Positions 53,077 through 61,444 of a stretch of DNA of 64,000 nucleotides are shown piece after piece. Location: positions 310,001 to 374,000 of the forward strand of contig JADJPD010000001.1 of the NCBI GenBank assembly GCA_016713435.1. Direction: 5' to 3'. Each line of letters starts with the position of its first letter. Positions within the stretch are counted from its first letter, which is position 1. The notes under the pieces were generated by a model. It had not been told where the DNA came from. It was given only the letters and a program-made list of their open reading frames with translations, and did no database searches. The stretch comes from Gemmatimonadota bacterium. GTDB taxonomy: Bacteria; Gemmatimonadota; Gemmatimonadetes; Gemmatimonadales; GWC2-71-9. The translations under genes were made by a program, and so were the position numbers.

Positions 53077-54991
53077 CAGAAGCTCCCGATGTCGTGGATG
53101 TCGTGCACGGTGCCATTCAGGATCGCGGTGCGGCCGCTGGGCAGCACCAACTCCAGCTCCTCCAGCACGGCGTTGGTGAAGGTGACACTCGCCACGCCGC
53201 TGCTGTCCGGCGGCTGCAGCGTGACGCCCGGACAGGCCGGGTCCGCGCAGCGCCAGAACTCACCCGCCAGCAGGGCCAGGTTCAGGCCCGTGATGGTGCT
53301 GTCGCCGGGCGCGGTGAGGAACGTGAGGGCGCCGGTGCCGGTCCCGGACATCACGTAGCTCCAGGTGCCGTCGAAGTTGTCGCCCCAGTACTTGAAGGTG
53401 GTTTCGAAGACGGGGTTGTTCGGCTGGACGCAGAGGGTCCACCCGGCCTCACCCGGGATCGTGACCTGCACCGTGTCGGTCGCGATGGCGCAGACGGCCG
53501 GGTCCGGGACCTCACCCTGGCTGCTCCCGCTCGAATAGCCATCCGCATGCACCACCGCCCGCACCACCGCGGTGTCGGTGCCGGTCGGGGTGCCAAGGCT
53601 GTCCACCGCGGGGAGGGGCGTGCGGTCGAGCAGGAGCGTGCGGCGGCCGCGGGCATCGGCGGCGCTGATCGTGACCCCGGTGCAGGCGGCCCCGGTGCAG
53701 CGGTGCACCGGGACCCAGGTGGCGCCGAGCCATCGAAGACATGGTGCGTCACCGAAAGCACCTGGCGTGTCCCGCGCGATGATCACCGCGTCGTAGGCCT
53801 CGAAACTCACCTCGTAGAACTGCCGCCCGCCATAGAGCTGCTTCACGTAGCTGTAGGAGCAGCCCGCGGATAACTGCCATCGGCCAGGCGCACCGTGTAG
53901 GAGCCGATGGTGTCGCAGAGGATCACCGGCGGCTGCCACGTGGGATCGGCCGTGGCGAGCGCGCCGTCCAGCTGGCCTGGCCGGCCGCCCCGGCCAGCAC
54001 CGCGGTGGCGAGACCAGCGGACGCAGCGTGTCGGTGGGCAGGCCGGTGATGCTGGCCCCGAGCACCCCGCGCCGCTACAGCTGAAGGAGCCGAGCGGGCC
54101 AGCGCGGACGTAGGTGAGGGCGGTGATCGTCCCCCCCAGGGCCGTGGCCGAGAGCGTGTCCCCGCGGGCGTTGATGAACCGATAGGTGACGAGCGACGGG
54201 TCGCCGGGGTCCGGCGCCGTTTCCTTGTAGAGCGGGCACAATTCGCGCGCCCCCACAGGCAGGGCCACGGCCACGCGCGCCAGGCGGCAGCGCGCGAACT
54301 CCTCGGCCCGCGCGGTGCTGTAGCCGTACGGGTCGATGCCGAGCCCGGCGGCGGCCGAGAGGAGGTCGGCCATCGGATTTCCCGGCACCACCGTGAACGG
54401 CGTGCGCACCACGTCGAGCCCGGTGAGGTCGAGGGAAAGCCCGTACTCCTCGGCCACGAGGGACGCGGCCGCGGCCTGGGCCGCCGCCACGGCCGCGGGC
54501 GTCACCACGGCCAGCGCCGGGTGATCGCCCGCCTCGGTGGCCTGGCCAAAGACCGCGCCGGGATCCGCCCGCAGCACCTCGAGCGCCTGCAGGTGCGTGA
54601 GGAGCGAGACGTTGGCGACGCCGGTGTCGGTGACGACCGCAGCGAGCCCGATGCTGTTCCAGATGAGGTAGGGCGGCTCCAGGTCGTCCACCAGCGCGAT
54701 GTAGCGTCCCAGCGAGTCCGGGCCCTGCGCCGTGACCATCGACCCGCGGCGCCCCACCACCGCCACGCCGTAAAGCGTGGCGGGCGTGCCGTCAGGCATG
54801 ACCAGCTGCCCGTGCAGCAGCCGATGAGGACCGAGCGGCCAGGCTGGGCCGGTGGGCGGGTCGTCCGAACAGCCCGCGATCATGCCGAGCGCGGCGAGCA
54901 GCGCGCGCGCCCAGCCGGTGGCCAGCGGGACACGGGCGCCGCGGCCGGCACCACGAGGGCGCCGTACGGCGGGGATGCCGGGGACGGGCAC
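53076..54991 (-). pseudogene. Cys-module lipoprotein, unit 1, several frameshifts
   Basis: The first gene of the minus-strand array. GTG 54991 opens a frame with lipobox IAGC and the family N-terminal domain (YIALVDDLEPPYLIWNSIGL, NVSLLTHLQALEVL), then the helical region and the first Cys module FSCSGAGCSG. The frame then changes near 54058 (one G missing from the run at 54056-54059), 54005, 53872 and probably twice at about 53770-53735. The remaining pieces contain HRCTGAACTGVTISAADA, WRCADPACPGVTLQPPDS and the end RTAILNGTVHDIHD. The length matches the intact members. The stop overlaps the unit 1 receptor start. Confidence 0.78.
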
Positions 54992-55199
54992 GATTCACAC
55001 TCCACGTGAGAATCCGCCGCCCGGGCCTGCCTGCCTGGACGAAGGAACCGCGGTGAGCCGGATACGGAGGTATTGGCCGGCGCCCGGGAGCGGGCGCCCA
55101 GTGCTTTCAATACGTCGCACCTCGCCCGACGTCACTCGGCGCGCGCCGCGCATGCCCCACGGTGACGCCCTCCGGCCTCCCGCGTAATTCCGGATACCC

Positions 55200-55454
55200 A
55201 TGCCCCTCACCCCGACCGACCATGACTCCCCCGAGTCGCCCGAGCTCCGCGCCCTGGCCGAGACGCTGCGCGGCATCCGCTTCGCCCCCCGCGCCTCACT
55301 GGGCCCGGAGATCGTGATGCGGCTCCGCGGGCAGCCGGACCCCGAGCCGCCGGCGCCGGGGCGAGGTGCGCTGCTCGGCCTGCTGGCGGCGGGCCTCCTG
55401 CTCGGCGGCTTCCTCTTCGCCTTCTGGCGCCTGCTGCTCAGCCTCGCCCACTGA
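55200..55454 (+). CDS. Small hypothetical membrane protein
   Basis: An 84-residue protein starting at ATG 55200. The N-terminal 50 residues are polar and Pro-rich (SPESPELRALAETLRG), and one membrane helix (GLLAAGLLLGGFLFAFWRLLLSL) fills the C-terminus. It is divergent from the receptor array and precedes an ECF sigma factor gene by 79 bases. It resembles no family I recognise, and the evidence for coding is the clean start, membrane helix and position. Confidence 0.5.
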   Translation: MPLTPTDHDSPESPELRALAETLRGIRFAPRASLGPEIVMRLRGQPDPEPPAPGRGALLGLLAAGLLLGGFLFAFWRLLLSLAH

Positions 55455-55533
55455 TCCCGGCCTCCCGCCGGCCGGGGGTGTCTGGATTCCCCCTGCCCCG
55501 GCGTTTCTCTGCTGCAGGACTTCATGACAAGGG

Positions 55534-56115
55534 TTGGATGAGGGTGTCACGGCTGCCTCCGTGGTGCCCTCGTCCTCCTTGGCATCCACCTCGCGGCCCA
55601 CACGCGTGGCCTCACTCAAGCGCCTCTTCGACACCTGCTATCCCGGCCTGGTCCGGTTCCTCTATCGCCGCCTCGGCGACCGGGACCTGGCCGAGGATAT
55701 CGCCCAGGAAGCCTTCATCCGGCTGCTGCGGGAATCCCCGGAGCGGCCGGAAGGCTGGCTGTTCGTGGTGGCCGCCAACCTGGCCCGGGACGCACACCGC
55801 CGGGACAGCCGGCGGGCGCGTCACCTCGAACTCCTCAAGGCCGAGTTAGGCGCCGTCGAGGTCCCGGCCACCGACCTGCAGGTGGTGCGGGAGGAGACCG
55901 TGGCCGGGGTGCGCGATGGCCTCGCCCGCCTGTCGGAGCGGGACCGCACGCTGCTGCTGCTCTACGAGGAAGGCCTCGCCTACCGCGACCTCGCGGCCGC
56001 CGTGGGCGTCAAGGAAAGCTCCATCGCTCCCCTGCTGGCGCGGGCGCGCCAGCGCCTGTTGCGGCAACTGAAGGAAGGCCCCCATGCCCCGCCCATCGCG
56101 ACTGCATCCGCCTAA
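55534..56115 (+). CDS. ECF-type RNA polymerase sigma factor
   Basis: A sigma factor of up to 193 residues; the proposed start is TTG 55534, with the conserved part beginning near residue 28. Region 2 is LKRLFDTCYPGLVRFLYRRLGDRDLAEDIAQEAFIRLL and region 4 is LSERDRTLLLLYEEGLAYRDLAAAVGVKESSIAPLLARARQ. Its end overlaps the next gene by 32 bases. That gene looks like an anti-sigma factor, so the two form a regulatory pair. Position, divergent from a 25-kb TonB-receptor operon, suggests that operon as a target, by analogy with FecI-type systems, but the receptors lack a signalling domain. Confidence 0.88.
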   Translation: MDEGVTAASVVPSSSLASTSRPTRVASLKRLFDTCYPGLVRFLYRRLGDRDLAEDIAQEAFIRLLRESPERPEGWLFVVAANLARDAHRRDSRRARHLELLKAELGAVEVPATDLQVVREETVAGVRDGLARLSERDRTLLLLYEEGLAYRDLAAAVGVKESSIAPLLARARQRLLRQLKEGPHAPPIATASA

Positions 56116-56791
56116 CCGGGACCTCGTGGCCCTCGCCGACCGCGCCCTGCCCTGGCCGGCCGCCGCCCGCGTCCAGCTCCACCTGCTGCGCTGCGACCGC
56201 TGCCGGGTCCGTGCCGAGGCCCTCGCGGGCGACCGGGACGCGGTGCGCCACCAGTTGCGCCACCTCGAGGTGGCCACGGACACCTCGGCGGCCTGGACCC
56301 GGCTGGCCGCTCCGGCCCCCGCCCGCCCGCGCTGGGCCCGGCCCGCCCTCGCCTCCGCCGCGGTGGCGGTGCTGGCGCTCGGCGGGGCGCTGTGGTGGCG
56401 CACGCACCAGCAGCCGCAGGCCTTCCTGAGCGCACTCGAGACATTGCCGTCCCGGCCCGACCTGCTCGACGCCCCCGCGGCCCGCGGCCGCCGCGCCGAC
56501 GCGGCCTTCATCACCCGGCTGCTCGCCCTCACCGAGACCGGGCAGGCCGAGCGCGTGCGGGATACCTGCTGCAGCGACCACGACGGCGAGGGCCCGGATG
56601 ACGACGGCCTCTTCGCCGCCACGCTCCCGGCCGCGGGGATGGCGCTCCACGTGATGTACGACGACGCCGACGGCACCCGCTCCCTCTCCTCCGGGGACCT
56701 GGTGCGGTCGGTGGCCCGCTCCCCGCTGTCCGTGCGGTCCGGCGACCTCCCGTCGCCCGCAGTGCCCCTTGCCATGACGTCCACGCGGTGA
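56084..56791 (+). CDS. Anti-sigma-factor-like membrane protein with C-terminal CCxDxDG module
   Basis: A 235-residue protein. Residues about 25-45 carry LHLLRCDRCR, an HxxxCxxC zinc motif as in ZAS-type anti-sigma factors. A single membrane helix follows (ALASAAVAVLALGGALWW). The outer part contains CCSDHDGEGPDDDG and ALHVMYDDADGTRSLSSGD, a module also found repeated in the protein at 63659. A role as inner-membrane anti-sigma factor for the overlapping sigma gene is inferred. The acidic, Cys-paired outer module could be a calcium- or ligand-sensing part. Start ATG 56084. Confidence 0.75.
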   Translation: MPRPSRLHPPNRDLVALADRALPWPAAARVQLHLLRCDRCRVRAEALAGDRDAVRHQLRHLEVATDTSAAWTRLAAPAPARPRWARPALASAAVAVLALGGALWWRTHQQPQAFLSALETLPSRPDLLDAPAARGRRADAAFITRLLALTETGQAERVRDTCCSDHDGEGPDDDGLFAATLPAAGMALHVMYDDADGTRSLSSGDLVRSVARSPLSVRSGDLPSPAVPLAMTSTR

Positions 56792-56841
56792 TTTCCCGGA
56801 GAGCCAGGCACTCTCCCTTCACTCTTTCCGGAGGACGCCTC

Positions 56842-58191
56842 ATGCATCGTAGCCTTGCGGTATCCCTGCTCCTGCTCGCTCCAGTCGCCGGGGTGGCGGC
56901 CCAGAGCTGGGACAACGTCGCCCGTCCCGGCGGGCGGTTGCCCGGCGCGCCCGCGGTCAGCCTCGTCAAGGTGGCCGAGGGCTTCAATGACCCCGTGGGC
57001 GTGGTCAGTGCCCGCGACGGGTCCGGCCGCCTGTTCGTGATCGAGCGGGTGGGGCGGGTGAAGATCGTCAAGGACGGGAAGATCAACCCGGTGCCGTTCC
57101 TCGACCTGACCGGGGCGGCGCTGCCGCTCGGCGGTGAGGTGCAGCACCAGTTCATCGAGCAGGGCCTCTACTCCATCGCGTTCCACCCGCAGTTCAAGCA
57201 GAACGGCTACGTCTACGCGCACTATGCCTCGCTGCCCTTCAACGGGGACGGCTACATCGTGCGGTACACGGTGAGCAAGTCCAGCCCGGACAAGGTCGAT
57301 CCCGCAACGGCCAGGGTCATCTACGTCATCGCCCAGCCGTGGTACAACCACAACGGCGGCCAGATCGCCTTCGGCCCGGATGGGTACCTCTACATCGGCA
57401 GCGGCGACGGCGGCTGGGAAGGGGACCCGCTCAACGCCGGCCAGGACCTCGCCACCAACCTGGGCAAGATCCTGCGCATCGACGTGAACGTGGAGGGCAA
57501 CCCGCCCTACCGGATCCCCGAGACCAATCCGCTGGTCTGGAAGCCGCAGCTCATGGCGCTCTTCGGCGTCACCGACCAGACCTTCGCGTCGCTCCACCCC
57601 ACCGCCCGCCCGGAGATCTGGGCGTACGGCGTCCGCAACCCGTGGAGCTTCCATTTCGACCCGAAGGGCGGGGACCTCTATATCGCCGACGTCGGCCAGA
57701 GTGAACTCGAGGCCGTGTACTTCCAGCCGGCCAGCTCCCGCGGCGGGGAGAACTACGGCTGGAAGTACCGCTTCGGCTCCCGGTGCTTCCCCATGGGCAG
57801 CACCGACTGCCCGCGCTTCGGGACGGCGCCGGCCGCGGAGTACGACCACAAGGACGTCGGCTGCGCGGTGATGGGCATGGGCATCTACCGCGGCGCCCAG
57901 TACGCGAAGCTCGACGGGATCTACTTCGTCGGCGACTGGTGCACCGGCCGCATCCTCGGGCTCAAGCGCGATGCGGCAGGCAAGTGGCAGTTCCAGGTGC
58001 TCGCCAACACCGGCCTCAACTGGCAGGGCGGCGGCATGGACGAGAACGGCGACGTGTACGCCGTCCACTGCAACTGCTTCTACACCACCGACAAGGGCGC
58101 CACGGGCAACCCGCCCGGGGGGATCTACAAGATCGTCCCGACGGAAGCCGTCCCGGCCGGCGCAGCAGTCGCTCCGAACAAGGGCAACTGA
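56842..58191 (+). CDS. PQQ-dependent sugar dehydrogenase (soluble glucose/sorbosone dehydrogenase type), exported
   Basis: A 449-residue periplasmic protein. ATG 56842 follows a GGAGGA ribosome-binding site and gives a signal peptide ending GVAAQ. The six-bladed GSDH propeller is recognised by GFNDPVGVVSARDGSGRLFV, the catalytic-region GLYSIAFHPQF, WYNHNGGQIAFGPDGYLYIG with SGDGG, IWAYGVRNPWSFHFDP, and GGENYGWKYRFGSRCF. The family oxidises aldose sugars or related compounds with PQQ. The following cytochrome c lipoprotein is a natural electron acceptor. The exact substrate is unknown, and no PQQ biosynthesis gene is in the window. Confidence 0.9.
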   Translation: MHRSLAVSLLLLAPVAGVAAQSWDNVARPGGRLPGAPAVSLVKVAEGFNDPVGVVSARDGSGRLFVIERVGRVKIVKDGKINPVPFLDLTGAALPLGGEVQHQFIEQGLYSIAFHPQFKQNGYVYAHYASLPFNGDGYIVRYTVSKSSPDKVDPATARVIYVIAQPWYNHNGGQIAFGPDGYLYIGSGDGGWEGDPLNAGQDLATNLGKILRIDVNVEGNPPYRIPETNPLVWKPQLMALFGVTDQTFASLHPTARPEIWAYGVRNPWSFHFDPKGGDLYIADVGQSELEAVYFQPASSRGGENYGWKYRFGSRCFPMGSTDCPRFGTAPAAEYDHKDVGCAVMGMGIYRGAQYAKLDGIYFVGDWCTGRILGLKRDAAGKWQFQVLANTGLNWQGGGMDENGDVYAVHCNCFYTTDKGATGNPPGGIYKIVPTEAVPAGAAVAPNKGN

Positions 58192-58257
58192 CCCGCAAGG
58201 CGCGGAGCCGGGCGTCGGTACCGCCTGGCTCCGCGCCGAATCCCCCTCTTCATCCGG

Positions 58258-58755
58258 ATGTTCATGACCCTCTCACGATCCGTGCTCGTCGCGGCGGTCG
58301 GTGTGGCGGGGCTGCTCGCGTGCCGCCACGGCACCCCGGCGCCCGCCGCCCCAGCGCCTGCCGCGGCGGCGCCCTCGCCGGAGCCCGCGCCCGCCTCACC
58401 GACGCTCACCGGTCCTCCTCCGGTCCCAACGCCACCTCCGGGCACCATCCCTCCGCTTCCCGCGGTGGCCGCACCAGCGGACGAAGTGTTCGAGGGCTGG
58501 AAGCTCTTCCATATCCACTGCTTCCGCTGCCACGGCTTCGACGCCGAGGGTGCCGGCGCCCCGAACCTGCGGGAGACGGTGAAGACCCGCCTCACCCGGA
58601 GCGGCTTCATCGTCACCGTCCTCGGCGGCCGCCCGGAGCGCGGCATGCCGGTCTGGGGGGAAGTCCTGCAGCCGCAGGAGGCCGAGCGCATCTACCAGTA
58701 CATCGTCGAGCGGGCCACGGGCCGACTTGGGCCGGGCCGCCCGCCGTCCTCGTGA
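58258..58755 (+). CDS. Lipoprotein monohaem cytochrome c
   Basis: A 165-residue protein with a signal ending in lipobox LLAC (residue about 22), a 50-residue Ala/Pro-rich linker, and one cytochrome c domain with the haem motif CFRCHG at about residue 88 and a likely Met axial ligand in GMPVWGE. Such domains accept electrons from periplasmic quinoprotein dehydrogenases; the gene immediately upstream encodes one. ATG 58258 or 58264 could be the start. Confidence 0.9.
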   Translation: MFMTLSRSVLVAAVGVAGLLACRHGTPAPAAPAPAAAAPSPEPAPASPTLTGPPPVPTPPPGTIPPLPAVAAPADEVFEGWKLFHIHCFRCHGFDAEGAGAPNLRETVKTRLTRSGFIVTVLGGRPERGMPVWGEVLQPQEAERIYQYIVERATGRLGPGRPPSS

Positions 58756-58787
58756 GCCCCGCCTTCACCACCACCACGGCACTCCTC

Positions 58788-60659
58788 ATGCGCATTCCCA
58801 GCCTGACCCTGCTGGTGCTGGCGGGGGCGGCCACGCACGCCGCCGCCCAGAACGTCCCGCGCGACTCTGCCCGCACCCTGCCCGACCTCATCGTCACCTC
58901 CACCCGGACCGCCACCCAGGCCAGCGGTGCCGCCGGCAGCGTGACGGTGGTGGATGCCGCCACCCTCACGGCCCGCCAGAGTCCCACCGCGGATGACGCC
59001 CTCCGCGGCCTCGCCGGGGTCTCCGTGGTGGGCGATGGCCGCTACGGCGAGGAAGTGCGCATCAACCTGCGCGGCCTCAACAGCGGCTTCTCCACCCAGC
59101 GCACCCTGGTCCTCATGGACGGCCGGCCGCTGACCGACGAATACCTGGGCCATGCCGACCTTGGCCAGTACCCGCTCGACGCGATCGAGCGGATCGAGGT
59201 GGGCCGGGGCGCCCTCTCCGCCGCGTGGGGCAGCAACGCGCTCGGCGGCGTGGTGAACCTCCGGGCGCGCCGGGGGAGCCCCACGCCGCGGACGACGCTC
59301 ACCGCCGAGGGTGGCAGCTTCGGCACCTGGCGGGGTGCCCTCAGTCACGGGCGGCAATGGGGGAGGGTGGATGCCTTCGCGAGTGCCGGGGCGAGCACCA
59401 CCGATGGCTACCGGAAGACGAGCGCCGGCCAGGCCGTGGACTGGGACGGCCGCAACGCCCTCCTCAACGTGGGTTACCAGGGTGCTCGCGTGAGCCTCCG
59501 CAGCCTCAGCACGGCCTTCATCGGCAAGGGCACCGACGAGCTCTTCGATCGGGACATCACCCGCCTGGCGGAAGACCTGAGCCTGCGCCTCGCGCACGGT
59601 CGCGCGGCCGCGACGACCGAGGTGCGCGGCTACCTGACCCACCTCGACCAGGACCTCGCCTGGCACGGGGCCCCGACGGTGGGGTATCGCCAGACCGGCG
59701 TCGGCGGGTACGTGGCGCACACCCGGGTGATCGGGCAACGGCACCAGGTGCTGGCCGGCGCCGACCTGCGCCGCAACGCCGCCCGGGTCTCCGAGTTCGC
59801 CGGGGTGGTGGACCGGCACGAGACCATCGCCGCGGCCTTCCTGCAGGACGAGATCACCCTGGGCCGGGCAGGGCTGCTCCTCGGCGTCCGCGCCGACCGA
59901 GGCGGCACGGGGGATCGCGCCCTCACGTACCGCGCCGGCGCGCACTACGACCTGGACGCACGCACCCGGCTTCGCGGCGGCATCGCGCGCGCCTTCCGCG
60001 CCCCGACGCTCTCCGACCGCTACCTGCCGCCCACGCCGTTCGGGCCGGTGATCTTCGTGGGCAACCCCGACCTCGAGCCGGAAACGGCCGTGAGCGTCGA
60101 GGCTGGCGTGGTGCGCCAGTTCGGCCGCGGCACCACCCTCGAGCTCACGGGCTACTACATCCGCTCCGACGGATTCTGGGACTTCCTGGCCGACACCGGC
60201 GCGGTGTTCCGTGCGGCCAACATCACCGAGGTGCCCGTCTACGGCGTGGAGGTGTCCGGGCGCGCCACCCTCCGGCCCGGCCTCGTGGCCGAGGGGAGCT
60301 ACACCTTCACCGACGCGAGTTACGAGCGCTTCACCGGCAATCCCGCCGTGGAGGGCAACTACGTGGACGACAACGTGAAGCACGCCGCCTCACTCACCCT
60401 CACCTGGACGCCGTCCGGCGGGAGCACGCTGTGGGTCTCGGGCTTCCGGAGCGGCCACCGGTACACCGATCCCGAGAACACCTCGGCGGGCCTGCTGCCG
60501 GGGTACACACTGCTCTCCGCGGGGGCGTCCGTGCAGGTCGGGGGCGGGCTCGACCTCCGGGTGCGGGCCGACAACCTGCTCGACCGCCGCTATCGCACCC
60601 GCCCGGAGTACCGGCAGGCCGGGCGGGCCGTCTTTGCGGGGCTCCGCCTGAGCCGCTGA
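58788..60659 (+). CDS. TonB-dependent receptor (BtuB/vitamin-type size), possible PQQ or sugar importer
   Basis: A 623-residue outer-membrane receptor. ATG 58788 gives a signal peptide ending THAAAQ. The N-terminal LPDLIVTSTRTATQASG is a typical TonB-box and plug start. The plug includes GDGRYGEEVRINLRGL, RTLVLMDGRPLTDEY and WGSNALGGVVNL. The barrel has AFRAPTLSDRYLPP and NPDLEPETAVSVEAG and ends LRLSR, lacking the usual aromatic end residue. It belongs to a different subfamily from the 975-residue array receptors. Being next to a PQQ enzyme and its cytochrome, it may import PQQ, by analogy with E. coli PqqU, or the dehydrogenase's substrate; both are inference. Confidence 0.9.
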   Translation: MRIPSLTLLVLAGAATHAAAQNVPRDSARTLPDLIVTSTRTATQASGAAGSVTVVDAATLTARQSPTADDALRGLAGVSVVGDGRYGEEVRINLRGLNSGFSTQRTLVLMDGRPLTDEYLGHADLGQYPLDAIERIEVGRGALSAAWGSNALGGVVNLRARRGSPTPRTTLTAEGGSFGTWRGALSHGRQWGRVDAFASAGASTTDGYRKTSAGQAVDWDGRNALLNVGYQGARVSLRSLSTAFIGKGTDELFDRDITRLAEDLSLRLAHGRAAATTEVRGYLTHLDQDLAWHGAPTVGYRQTGVGGYVAHTRVIGQRHQVLAGADLRRNAARVSEFAGVVDRHETIAAAFLQDEITLGRAGLLLGVRADRGGTGDRALTYRAGAHYDLDARTRLRGGIARAFRAPTLSDRYLPPTPFGPVIFVGNPDLEPETAVSVEAGVVRQFGRGTTLELTGYYIRSDGFWDFLADTGAVFRAANITEVPVYGVEVSGRATLRPGLVAEGSYTFTDASYERFTGNPAVEGNYVDDNVKHAASLTLTWTPSGGSTLWVSGFRSGHRYTDPENTSAGLLPGYTLLSAGASVQVGGGLDLRVRADNLLDRRYRTRPEYRQAGRAVFAGLRLSR

Positions 60660-60678
60660 CCTCCCCCGGAAAAGACCA

Positions 60679-60712
60679 CAGGGGGCCGGCCACCGCGGTG
60701 GCCGGCCCCCTG
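60679..60712. terminator. Strong palindromic terminator between convergent genes
   Basis: Bases 60679-60694 are a perfect inverted repeat of 60697-60712 (16 bp, two-base GC loop), between the receptor stop and the PepSY lipoprotein stop. It would form in transcripts from both sides; the plus side is followed by TCGTTGT. Confidence 0.75.
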
Positions 60713-60736
60713 TCGTTGTCCCCCTGCCGTGGGGCG

Positions 60737-61285
60737 TTACTCGACGCCGATCTGGTAGTGCTCCGGGTTGGCCTCGACGATCGCGCCGGAGGTGGCGTCC
60801 ACCTCCACCTTCATCTCGCTGCCGTCGGCCAGCTTCACGTCGAACTCGTACGAGGCGGCGCCATCGGGCTCGATCTCGTACTCCACCTCGGTGATCTCGC
60901 CGGGGTGGGCGGCCAGCGCGGTCTTGCGGGCGTCGGCCTCGGTCACCTTCACCTTGGCCTTGAAGGGCTCGTCGGTGGCGGCGTTGACCTCCTGCTCCAC
61001 CTCGGTGACGGTGCCCGTGAGCGCCTCGCACTCGATGTCCCACTGGGTGCCGTCGGGACTCCGGACGTCGAACTCGTAGATCGCCTTTCCCTGCTCGGTC
61101 TTGCCCTCGAGCTTGACGATCGCGCCGGCGTGCGCCGCCTGGACGCTCGTGACGCAGTCGCGGAGCGTCAGGGCCGCGGGGGCCGGGGCCGGGGCAGCTG
61201 CCGTATCGGCGGCGGGGGTGGCGGTGTTGCCGCCAGGCGATGAGCAGGCGGCGAGCAGCAGCAGGACGGACAGGGACGCACGCAT
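60737..61285 (-). CDS. PepSY-domain lipoprotein
   Basis: A 182-residue lipoprotein. The signal ends in lipobox LAAC (residue 14), followed by an Ala/Pro/Thr-rich linker. Two PepSY-like repeats follow: one around IVKLEGKTEQGKAIYEFDVR and one around EITEVEYEIEPDG...VKLADGSEMKVEVDATSGAIV. PepSY domains are found in proteins that inhibit proteases or accompany metal or haem redox systems. The exact role here is unknown. It converges on the 58788 receptor gene and is separated from the upstream receptor gene by about 160 bases. Confidence 0.88.
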   Translation of the reverse strand: MRASLSVLLLLAACSSPGGNTATPAADTAAAPAPAPAALTLRDCVTSVQAAHAGAIVKLEGKTEQGKAIYEFDVRSPDGTQWDIECEALTGTVTEVEQEVNAATDEPFKAKVKVTEADARKTALAAHPGEITEVEYEIEPDGAASYEFDVKLADGSEMKVEVDATSGAIVEANPEHYQIGVE

Positions 61286-61444
61286 GAGAACCTCGACAGG
61301 GTGAAGAAAAGGTTGCGGGACAAGTTAGGCCAACCCCATGAGCGGAGAATGAAGCCGGTCGGAACGGACAAGGGACAGGGGGGTGCTCCCCCTGCCCCTT
61401 GCCCCGAGGCGTGCCCGATGGAGGTCAGGACATCGGTACGCGCC

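Noticed and set aside
29879..54991. SusC/SusD polysaccharide utilisation loci
   Set aside because: The receptors lack the SusC N-terminal extension and the lipoproteins do not look like SusD (beta-rich with Cys modules, no TPR helices); no glycoside hydrolases are present.
55079..55098. GC palindrome in the divergent region as an operator
   Set aside because: A short GGCGCCC/GGGCGCC inverted repeat is expected often at this GC content, and no second copy or promoter spacing supports an operator.
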